From Trebouxia sp. TZW2008 (taxonomy: Eukaryota > Chlorophyta > Trebouxiophyceae > Trebouxiales > Trebouxiaceae), in NCBI GenBank assembly GCA_002118135.1, contig BDIU01000139.1:1-64000 (forward strand): a stretch of 64,000 nucleotides of DNA. Reading direction: 5' to 3'. The notes below the pieces were generated by a model, which was given only the letters and a program-made list of their open reading frames with translations, made no database searches and had not been told where the DNA came from. This document shows, one piece after another, positions 23,401-35,400 of the stretch. The first letter of the stretch is position 1. The number at the start of each line of letters is the position of its first letter. Made by a program: the position numbers and the translations under genes.

Positions 23401-26400
23401 GCATGCACTTGTTGCTCTGTACTGATGTGATTGCCTTCATCTACAATCTGCTCAATGTTGCAGTAGTGTTGATGCAGGCGGCGCTGCTGATTTCCTGTCG
23501 TCCATTGAGGTGCTGCTGGTCAACCGGCTGGATGTGCTGCAGATGCAAAACTGGGCTCACGTCACGACTGGTAAGGCTTGGACAGCTGACAATATTCATG
23601 AGCATAGTTCATACACAGTTGTCACAATTCAGAAAATCGCAGGATGCCAGGCTGCCGGCCTCATGCTTTCAAGCCAGAAACAGAGGGTAGTGCAGATCAT
23701 GGCAACATCTGAGGTTGCCACAATCTGGACGCCTTTCTGTTTGCTGGCTTGCAAAAATTTGAGGTAGCTCTGCAGCAAGAGTAGCTAAGCTCTATTAGCA
23801 TTTGCAAGGTTGGCCTTCCAAAGCCTTGTGCCGACAAGCAGACAGTCTATGTACCAAGAGCTTGAGAACTTGCCAGAAGTATGGCAAACATGTACAGGTA
23901 AAACTGAACACGGATACTTCCCCTGTTAGGTGTGCCATCCAGTTGCATCACAGCAGACATCAGAAGCGGCTTGCATCTTGCAGCACTTTGTTCTGGGCAT
24001 TTTGACCCTTAGTTCTTTTCAGCTGAAATTGCGCCATGGCCAGATGCCTTATTGCAACAAAAGCCAGGCATCGTGGGGTGCTAGGCTGCATGCCTTATGT
24101 TCTTGCAAGCCAGCAAACAGAGAATTGTGCAGATCATGGCCATCTTTCAGATCGCCTCCATTTGCACGATATTCTTTTTGCTGGCCTGCAAAGATCGAAG
24201 TTTGACGTGATCGCCTGATCAGAACTTGCAAAACTCTGCTAGCAATTTCAACATCAGCCTTCCAGGTGTCTGTGCGGACAACCAGACAGCCTGTTCACCA
24301 AGCGCTCAAGAATTTGCCAGACGTGTGGCAAACATTCAGAGGCCAAGCTGAACAAACATACTCCCCCTGTTGATTGTGCGCTCTAGTTGCATCGTGCTAG
24401 TGGTTGGGACTCAAAGCTTTGGACAGCCTGGCTGGGCATGCTGGTTGAGCTGTCAGCAAGACCGGCTGGTGCAGCCTGCCCGTGCATGCTCCCCCTGCCT
24501 GTGTTGCTGAAAGCTTGGCGCAGCCTAGTGCTGAAGTCTGTTTAATTTCTGAGGAGTCAAAGCCTTTTAAGAGCAATGCAAGCTTCCTGAGCTGTCAGCT
24601 GTCAGCAAGAACAGCCGGAGCAGTCTAGCGGTGCATGCGCTACCTGCTTGATTTGCTGGAAGTTTGATGCAGCCCAATGCCCAAGCTTGTTGGATTTCTG
24701 AGGAGTCAGAGTTCCTTTTAGGCGCTATCAGTCAGTTCCTACTGAGACCAAGCCTGAATGTATGTGCCGAGTGCTGGCACTCAAATTTTGGACAGCCAGG
24801 CATGCATTCTGAGCTGTCAGCAAGACCAGCTGATGCAGCATGCCTATGCATGCTCCACCTTGCGGTCTTGCTGAAAGTTCAGCGCAGCGCTGTGGCCCAA
24901 GTCTGTTTGATTCCTGAGGAGTTGGAACCCCCTCTAGCGACCGTCAACAAGAGGACTGAAGCTTTCTGAGCTGTCAGCAGGACTGGCTGGTGCAGCCTGG
25001 CTGTGCATGCTCTATGTTCCAAGTCTTGCTGAAAGTTCAGGGCAGCCTACTGCCCAAGTCTGTCTGACCCTGAGGAGTCAGAGCTCTTGAAAATGTTGTC
25101 AGTAACACCAGCTTAGGCTGTGCATGCTGGGTGCTGGTACTCACGCTTTGGACAGCCCGGCTGGGGATGCCTGCCCAGCTGTCAGCAAGACCAGCTGGAG
25201 TCAAGCATGCACAGGCAGGCTTTAGTCTTGCAGGTTTTGTTGACAGCTCAGCCCATTACAGCCCATGTTCTGAGATGTCTGAGCAACTACAGCCCTGTAA
25301 GGTTGATGTCTACAGAAACTCGTCTGTGCTGCTCTCGCTGATTTGTGTTGTACCATGCTGGTTGTTCGCAGTTCAGCTTTGGATAGCCTAAGTTGCAACA
25401 GTTTCTGAGCTGTCAAGGCATCCAGCCTGGCTGTTTAGGCTGCATGTTGCTGGGGCTTTCTGAAAGCTCAGAGTAGCACTCAAGTGCTGTCAGACACCTG
25501 AGCAGCTATGGCCCTGATGGGCTGGTGTCCACAGAAAAGTTTCCTATGCCCCTCTCCCTAACTGCACTTACTTCCCAGTCATGTTGCATCATGCTGGATG
25601 TTGGCACTCAAGCTTTTGATAGACCAGCTGGGCATGCTTCCTGAGCCGTCAACAACAACAGCTAGAGTGAAACCTGGCTGTGCAGGCTTCAACCTGGCAG
25701 GGACTGCTTGAAAGCTCAGGATGGGTTTAGGTGCTGTCAGACACCTGAGCAACTATGGCCCTGTTGTGCTGGTGTCCACTTTCTATGCCCTTCTCTCTCT
25801 AAGTGTATTCGTTTCCCTAGCCATGTTGCAGCATGCTAAATGCTGGCACCTCAGCTTTGGACATGACTGGGCATGCTGGCTGAGCCATCAGGGAGGCCGC
25901 CTAGAATGCCTTTGTAGGCTTCATTTTGCTAGGGCTTCTCAGTGCAGCGCTCAGGGCTTGTCAGATACATGAGCAGCCATAACCCTGTTGGGCTGGTGAC
26001 CACGGACAACTTTTCTAGGCTGGTTTCATACATGCAGTGATTCTTGTCATCATGCTCAATGGTGTCATCTTAGCTCTCAACAGCCTGACTGGGCATAAGG
26101 TTTGAGCTATCAGGCTGGCCAGCTGGAATGAAGCCTGCAAGTGCATGCTTCATCTTGCTGGATCTTCCCGAAAGCTTAGGATAGTGCTCAGCTGCTGTCG
26201 GATGCCTGAGCAGTTCTGCCCTGTTGGGCTGGTGTCCACAGAAAACTGTCCTATGCTCTTCTCCTTTGAGTGTATTTCATTTCCAGCCATGTTGCAGCAT
26301 GCTACATGTTAGTACTTCTCAAAGAATGAGATAGGCCAGCTGGGCATGCTTGCTGAGCCGCCAGGCAGGCCAGCTGGAGTGAAGGCTGACTGTGCAAGCT

Positions 26401-29400
26401 TCATCCTGGCTGGGGCTGCTTGAAAGCTCAGGACAGCGCTCAGGTGCTGTCAGACACCTGAGCAGCTATGGCCCTGTTGTGCTGGTGTCCACAGAATACT
26501 GTCTATGCCCTTCTCTCTAAGTGTCTGCATTTTCTTAGCCATGTTGCAGCATGCTACATGTTGGTACTTCTCAAAGAATGAGATAGCCCAGCTGGACATG
26601 CTTGCTGAGCCGCCAGGCAGGCCAGCTGGAGTGAACCCTGCCTGTGCAGCCTTCATCTTGGTTGGTCCTCTTGACAGCTCACTCCAGCTCAGCGCTCAAG
26701 TGTATTGTCTGGATGTATGCACCTCATTTAGGCACTGTCAGCAAGAGCAGCTGAAAAGAGGCTTGACTGCGCATGCTGGTCGTAGGCAGATAGACTTTAC
26801 ACACTTGACTTGGCATACTTTCTGAGCTGTCATGACTTTGTTTTTTTTACCCCGAAATAAGACCCCATTATTTACCAAAGGTTGTAGTCGGAAAAAGTTC
26901 TCAAAGGGATACGAATCCTTTTCGGTGAAAGCTTCGACCAGCTGGACTGAAGCCTGCCTGTGCATGCTTCATCTTGACTGGCCTTCTTAGTTTGGCCTGC
27001 CTCTCAAGTGTGTTGTCTGGAAGTATGCGCCTCATGTAGTCACTGTTAGCAAGAGCAGCTGAAAGAGGCTTGATTGTGCATGCTAGCTGTTGGCAATTCA
27101 GCTTTAGACGCTTGGCTGGGGGTACTTTCTGAGCTGTCAGGCAGGCCAGCTGGAGTTGAACCTGCATATGCATGCTTCATCCTGGTTGGTACTTTTTGAC
27201 AGCTCAGCCCAGCCTGGCTCTAAAGTTCATTGGTTGCCTGGGCAAATGCAGACCTGTTTGGCTGGTACTATCACAATCGCATCTATGCTAATGTGGTCTG
27301 ATGGATGTGCATTCTCAGAACGCTCAAGTTGACACAAGGACTTTCTTGGGTGCACACAAAGCAATTATTACAGACATGCATTGGTAAGCATTGCCACGGC
27401 TTCCCTTGCACTTTGACTGCCCTTGCTGCTGTTGCGACACTTAGAAAACTCTACATTTGCGTTGCTAGGGCTCCTCTGGCCTTCCCATGGTCATCAAGCG
27501 AGTTTCCGCAATTGCATACACTGACCATAGCCTGTTGGAGCATGTGCACAGCCCCATTGTGTCCATGTCACTGCAGCGATGCACCAAGCTGGCTCACATG
27601 CTTTTACTCTGGGTTAAAATTATCCCTGCCAGCATTTAGAAAGTGCTGAGTTGCATACAGTGACCATAACCTACTGGAGCATGTGCACAGCACCACTGTG
27701 TCTGTGCCACTGCCGCGATGCACCAAGCTGGCTGACATCCTTCTACTGTATTCATTGTGACAAAGTACAATATCAATAAAGTGGCAAGGAATTGACAAGC
27801 TCACTTTGAACCAATTCCATACCCTTTGGTTCTTGTCAAGCAGCACAAAATGATTCGATTTTCTGCAAGTTTCTGCAGTTTTAATGGCAGCAACTTGGTT
27901 GTAGCGACAGCTAAGACCACTATTTTGATGCTGCAGTTGTTGAAGCTTTGAACCAGGTGCCAAAGGGCCAGCACGGCGTAGACATCATGCGAGTACGCGA
28001 ATGGTACCTCTCAGGCCACGCCAAGCAGCACAGACAGACTATCCTGCTGAGCAGCTTTGCCACAGCTGAAGCCAATGCCCTGTTCAACAGATCCTGCGCG
28101 AATCACGCTGGCAAAATCAGGCTGAAGATTGACTACAAGGTAAGACATATCAGATACATCATTGCCATGCGAGTGCGTGAGTGGTACCTCTCAGGCCACG
28201 CCAAGCAGCACAGACAGACCATCCTGCTGAGCAGCTTTGCCACAGCTGAAGCCAACGCCCTGTTCAACAGCTCTTGTGTCAATCACGATGGCAAGGTTAG
28301 GCTCAAGATTGATTACAAGGTAAGACATATCGAACACATAGTTGTCGTCCTGTTATTACTAATGTGGTAGCTCGCTGGCCATGCAAATCAGTACAGACAG
28401 ACCACACTGCTCGGTAGCTTGGCTATGGCTGGGATTGACGCCCAGCAGCAGAAGAATATCCTGTTGTTACCAGCAAATTCTCACTCTTGTCTTGCTTGCG
28501 GGGTGTGCTTGAGCACACACAGAGGCAGATGTCTGAGTGCATTGCCTCGTTCTCTGTTATCAGAAATTGGTTGCCGTCAGACTGGTACTGGATTTTTTCA
28601 AGATGTATGTATGTTTTCCCTTTTTGAATGCAGGGTGTACTAGGACACACGCTGAACCCAGTCAGGCAGATGTTTGAGCGCATTGCCTCCCCAGCAGCAG
28701 CAGAAGATATAGAAGATGGCATCACCATTGTCGCTTCTTCATATTACAGTTGCTTGTGCATGCAGCGTGTGCTTGATACCTAATCCCAGTCTTCTTGTGT
28801 ATGCTAAAAATTGCAGTATCATGTCGTGTCAGTCTGGCATACGACTCACGTGTGCATTCAGGGTTTGCTTGGCCGTACGTTGAATCTGGTCAGGCAGAGG
28901 TTTGAGCGCACTGCTGCTCCTGCTGCAGCAAAACATAGCACTTGAGCCTCAGAACTGGCTTCAGTAGCATTTGCACTGAAATCACGGTCAGATGCTCTCT
29001 AATGCGCTATGTGCAGGGTGTCCTAGAATATATGTTCCCGGTCAGGCAGTTGTTTGAGAGCATTGCCTCGGCTGCAGCAGCAGAACGTAGCTGTGGGCTG
29101 CATCCTGCCACTCAGTCTTCACCCATGTTTTGCATGCAGGGTGTCCTAGGACAAACGCTGAATCCGGTCAGACAGATATTTGGGTGCATTGCCCGCAGCA
29201 GCATGAGACCATGCTGATCCAGTGTCTATGACACAATATTTGGATGATAGCCCTTTCACTTTGGCATGCAGGGTGTGCTTGGCCACACGCTGAACCCAGT
29301 CAGGCAGATGTTTGACCCCATTGCCTCCCCTGCAGCAGCAGGACATAGCACTTGAGCCACAGAACTGTCTTCATTACAAGTAGCATTTGCACTGAAAGCA

Positions 29401-32400
29401 CAAATAGATGTTCACTCATGTGCTGTCTGCAGGGTGTTCTAGGACATGCTTTGAATTTGGTCAGACAGACATTGTGTGCATTGCCTCTCCTGCAGCAATC
29501 AGGATGACCACAATGCTTTAAAGCATGATGATCACCTCATACAGGTGGCATAAGCGTGCCATTTGCATGCAGGGTGTGCTTGGACACACATTGAATCCGG
29601 TCAGACAGATGTTTGAGCGCATTGCCTCGCCTGTAGCAGCTGAAGATGCAGAGGCCCGCTTTCAGCACTTCAAGAAGCACGCCTGGCTGCGCATCAAGGA
29701 GACTGGTAGCTCAGGTGAGCAAGAAGAGAAGCGTGAAGTGTGTTTGTGTATGCTTGCGTATGCTTGCGCATCACAGCGAGAGTTCTTGTTTTGCGGTTCC
29801 AGCACTTCAGGAAGCATAGTTGGTCGGGCATTTGGGAGTTGGCGGCTCAGGTGTGCAGGCGCATTCCAGAATGCTGTCTGGGAAGTGACACTGAAAATGT
29901 CTTTTCACATTTTCTCTTCTCTGTAGAAGCAGATGCACATGATAGCTCAGGTGAGCTTTCAGACAACACAGCACATCTTGCTGTGCGTTGGCGCATTGCA
30001 GTCAGTAGTTAGTTTCTTTTGCGTACTTCAAGCAACACACATGGCTGTGAATCAAGGAGATCGTCAGCTCAGGTCGGCAACTTTTTGATGATTCACTTTA
30101 TCACACAGTCGGCTCAATGCTGCATTTTAATGGGTTTTCTGTGGCTTTCACCATCTTTGGGAGCGTTGTCTCAACAGATGTGCCACAGCAAATGGCCCGT
30201 GTACTACATGTACACAGGTACAAGCTGTAGCAGAAGGTGCATGAGTCAGATCCGTGTGAGTGGACTCTGAGTAGGCTTGTTGAGTAGGGCATCGCTGTGC
30301 AGCACCAGTGCATCCCTTCAGATGCACATGTGTGGTCAGGCCCACTGTCATGCTGATGAGCCAAGCTTCATCACAACCTCCATTCTGTTTGATATGGCAG
30401 GCCTATCTGCAAGCCCTGTCTGATTAGTATGGATGTTGCATTTGCCCATCAGAGGTACTCTATTTCTATTCTGTTTGGTATAGCAGGCCTGTCTGCAAGC
30501 CCTGTCTGATTGGTGTGGATGTTGCACTTGCCAGCAAGGGTACTTCAACAACAGAGAATATGACAAAGACAGAGCAGACAGTAGTAGTAGCTCCTTTGGA
30601 CATGTCTTTGAGCAACCGCTGCAGGTGTCAAAGTCACACCAAGCATCAAAACGACCTCAACAAAACGTGGTTGATTCATTCACCCGCCATGCTTCAGCCA
30701 GAACTCTGCCTGTCATACATTGCATTTGCCCAGCAAGGGCATCCTGTTGGCAAAAGACATCCCAAAGACAGAGCAGACAGCTTGAATACAGATCGCCAGG
30801 AAGTACAACCGTCATCACGTCTGATGAAGGTTGCACTTTGTGTCCACCCACACTCACGCCATAATCTTCCTCGTGTCCTTGGATAACAGCGCGCTCTTGC
30901 TGAGGCAGGTGTCAGAGTCACACCAAGCATCAAAACGTTTTCAGCCAAATGTGATTGATTCACTCACCCGCCGTCCTTCAGCCAGAACTCGCATGTGATA
31001 CACTGCATTTGCCCAGCAAGGGCATCCTGTTGGCTTAAGATATGACAAAGACAGAGTAGGCAGCGTGATTATGGGTCGACAGGAAATGCACCCATCACAT
31101 CTGATGACGGTTGCATTTTTTCTCTACACATATCCCCGCTGTAGTCTCCCTCTTTGACATGTCCTTGGTCAACAGCGCGCTCTTGCTGAGGCAGGTGTCA
31201 AAGTCATACCAAGCAGCAAAACTTCCTCAAACAAAGGTGATTCCTTCACTCACTCACCATGCTTCAGCCATAGTCTCCTTCTTTGTCATGTCTTTGGGCA
31301 ATAGCAGCTCTTGCTGAGAGAGGTATAACAGTCATATCAATCGTCTAAGCATCTTGGATCAACTCTGATTGCAACTCACCTACCTGCCTTGCACGGAACC
31401 TGTCTTCAATGTTCTGATGTTCAGCCTTGGCCTTGCTGCAACAAGAGCCAGCTGTTGACTCAGAGATACCGTGAACAAGGACGGCACGGTAGGCACAAGC
31501 TTCTGCAACAGGTGTAATTGCTACAAGTATCTTGGTACTTGTGGCATTTGGTGTAGAAGGATGTCCCTGCTGTAGTCTGCCTCCACGAATAGGGGTAGTG
31601 GGAACGAGCTTCCACAACGGGCTTTTTCAGCACAAGCGGCATTGTATGCGATGCTGGAAGCACTGTGTGTGGAAGCCACCCCCGCTCTATTCTATGTTTC
31701 TGTCATACTCTTGGTTGACAGCCTTCTCTTGCTGAAGCAATCGCAAGAATCATACTAAACAGCCAAGCATCTTGGACAAAATTCTAATGTATATCTCCTG
31801 CCTGCACAACCATCGTAAGTCTGGCTGGACCATAGCTTGGCCCTGACCAGGTGGTTCTCATTGTTGTTTTGCTGCAGCAAGGGCGTCCTGTTGGCACAGG
31901 ACATGATGAACAGGATGTCACAGTAGGAACAAGCTTCAACAAAGGGTTGATCTAGCACAAGCAGCGTCGTATGTCATGCTGAAATAACCTTGTGTGGAAG
32001 CTGTTTCCGCTGTAGTCTCTGTTTTTGGCATTTCCTTGGTCAACAGCATTCTCTTGCTGAAGCAATCGTAAGAAACATACTAACCAGTCAAGCATCTTGA
32101 AGCGAGAGCCCAGTGCATGTCCATTCCCTGCACAACCATCGCCAGTCTGGCCGGACCATAGCTTGGCCCCAGCCAGGTGGTTCTCAAGTTTGCCCTTGCT
32201 GCAGCAATTGTAACAGTGATACCAACCAGTCAAGCGTCTTGAACAAGATCCCAGTGCATGTCTCTTCCCTGCACAACCATCGCAAGTCTGGCTGCATTGC
32301 TGCTTGGCCCCAGCCAGGTGGTTATCATCTTTGCCCTTGCTGCAGCCATTGTAATAGTGATACCAACCAGTCAAGCATCTTGCACAAGACCAGTGCATAT

Positions 32401-35400
32401 CTCTTCCCTGCAAACTCATAGCAACTCGGTCGCATTTCTGCTTGACCATAGGCATCATGCTTGCATCATCACCCTTGCTACAGCAAGAATTTCCTTTTGG
32501 CACAGGACACGATGAACAGGAATCATACAGCAGGAGCAAGCTTTTGCAAGAGGTGTGATGAGCACAATGAGCTTCTCAGTACTTGCCACATTGGTTGCAA
32601 AAGGATGTATCCGCTGTAATTTCCCTTCTAGTCATGTCCATCGACAACAGTTTGCTCATGCGTACGCAAATGTCCAAGTCATTTCGATCAGCAACTTGTT
32701 TTGATCAGCAGCCCATTGAACTGTGAATCTCATTTGCCATCAGTACCAGTGAAAAGCTTGACCAAATCTTGCTTGGTCCCAGCCGGGGTGTTCTTGTTAT
32801 TCCACTTCCTGCAGCAACAACATCCTGTTGGCACAGGACATGAGGAACAGGAATGCCACAGTAGGGACAAGCTTCTGCAAAAGATGCGATGAGTACAACA
32901 AGCGTCTTGGTACTTGCCGCAGCGATTGCAGAAGGATGTGTTCGCTGTGGTGTGCCTTCTTGTCAGGTCTCTGGGCAACAGTGTGCCCATGCGTGCGCAA
33001 ATGTCCAAGTCATTTCGATCAGCAACTTGTCTTGATCAGCAGCCCTTTGAACTGTGAATCTCGTCTGCCAGCAATACCAGTGAAAAGCTTGACCAAATCT
33101 TGCTTGGACCCAGCCGGGCTGTTCTTGTTTTTCCACTTTCTGCAGCAAGAACATCCTGTTGCACAGGACATGATGAACAGGAATGCCACAGCAGGAACAC
33201 GCTTCTGCACGAGGTGTGACGAGTGCAATAAGCGTTTAGGTACTTGCCGCAGCGATTGCAGAAGGATGGATTCGTTGTAGTACGCCTTCTTGTCATGTCT
33301 CTGGACAGCAGTGTGTCCATGCATACGCAAATGTCCACGTCATTTAAATCAGCGATGTGTCTTGACCAGCAGCTCACTGAACTTTGAATCACATCTGCCA
33401 GCAATACCAGTGAAGTCTTGAGCAGATATTGCTTGGTCCCAGCTGGGGTGTACTCATCATTGCCATGACTGCACTTTTTGGCACAATCAGAAATGCCACA
33501 GTAGGAACAAGCTTCTGCAGGAGGTGCGATGAGTACAATGAGCGTCTTAGTACTTGCCGCATTGGTTGCAGAAAGATGTATCTGCCTTCTCGTCATGTCC
33601 TCGGGCACCAGCATGCTCGTGCACATGGATCTGTCCGGAGTCATATCAATCAGTATTTGGTCCGAGACAGCAGCCCGTGGAACTGTGAAAATCACTTGCT
33701 AGTTACAACTGTGGCTGAACTACTGCTTGGCCCAAGGCATGTTATTCCCATTATGATTTCTGCTGTAGCAAGGGCATCCTGTTGGCACAGGACACAAGGG
33801 AAAGGACAGCGCAACAAGCTTTCACAAGTGGTGCAACCTGCATTACCATATGTGATGCTGGTTGCAGCTCTTACAGAAGCATGTTTGTGCTATGGCCTCG
33901 CGTCTTGTTGTGTGGTTGGGCACCAGCATGCATTTACTGAGGCAGATGTCAGAGTCACATCAAGTAGTGACTCTTAGTACCGCATCTCAAGGTTTTCTTC
34001 TATTGCAAATCTGTGTACCTGCAGCATCACTGCAGGTCTAACCACAAGAAACGTCTGATGGTGGCTGTCCATCTTGCCGTTGCTGCAGCAAGAGCAGTCT
34101 TAGTAATCTTACATACACAAGTCATTTACTTGACTTGTGTTTGGCTGTGTCAACCTCAATGGTTGTGCATGCACCAAGAAAGATGTAGCAGTCAAATAGC
34201 ACAAAAAACAGATGACGTTGGAAAATTGATTCATACTTTGCTGTTTGTTTGTTTGCAGCACAAAATGTTGCAGGCTGTTTTGTGACGACAACTTGGAGCA
34301 GTCATGCAGGTTGAAGGGGCCTATCAAGGTAGTGCAGTTCTTGATGGACTCACAACTCTGAGTGAGCTGTCAAAGATTGCAGTACCTTAGTAGATCCTTC
34401 ATTTTGCATGCCTGCTTGCTTGGCGTGGTCTCAAGACAGTTTGACAAGCACTCAGCTGGTGTGTATATTGCCATTCGGTTAAGCCAATCTGCCTGACTGC
34501 ATGTCAAACTGTCTTGAGATCATGCACGGCCTGGTTTCAAAACAGTCTGTCATGCACTCAGCAAGTGTGTATGTTGCTGTTTAGCGACGCCAATCTGCCT
34601 ACCTGCTTGCACGGCATGGTCTCAAGGCAATTTGACATGCAGTCAGGCAGATTGGCTTAACCGAATGGCAATATACACACCAGCTGAGTATGTTGCCATT
34701 GAGCTAAGCCAAGGTCACTTGCTTTGCATACTGCAAGGCATAACCAGCATCAGAGGCAATCAATAAAGAAGAAAAGGCATGTAGGCTTCATGCCAGCGTT
34801 TCGCATCAGCAGGCTGAGTGTTCAGAGACAATGCAGTATCCAATGTTGTACAGCGCAGTCCTCCACCAAGCATGCCGTTATCCATTTGTGGTGTTTGATG
34901 CATCATACCTCCTTGCAGGCTGTACAAAGACTGAACACTGCACTGCCACTGTTTACATCCCTGCCACAAACCACAGGTTCAAGCCAAGTCAAGCAAGCCA
35001 TGTAGTACAGCACATGGAGTATCAGATAGAACAGCTTGCCATGTATCTTCCTGGATTGTGTCGACTGCAGCAATATATCAATATGCCCTGCAGCATTGCA
35101 ACAAGGAGCAGTTGCCTGTCTTGCCTGCGCTGTGGTAAGTTGGCAATCTGCCTTGTAGCATTGCAAAGGGAGCAGACAAGCAGAGTAAAGCACCTCTACA
35201 TCTGTACATCTCTTGCTGGTATGTAAGCCTTACTCAGCTGTCAGGGCATTTATGGCTCAAAGGTCCTTCAAGCTGTATGCCTGCTTGCTTGGCATTGATG
35301 CTGTTTCTGGCATACATGCTTCAGGCATGCTTGGCATTGCTGAAAAGTCATGGCATGGATGGCCTCATGGTTTTTCAAGCCTTATGCCTGCTTGCTTGGC

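Noticed and set aside
24400..27230. Short ORFs in the 250-bp array (for example near 26505-26825)
   Set aside because: They differ between units, start and stop at random positions and lie inside UTP25 intron 6.
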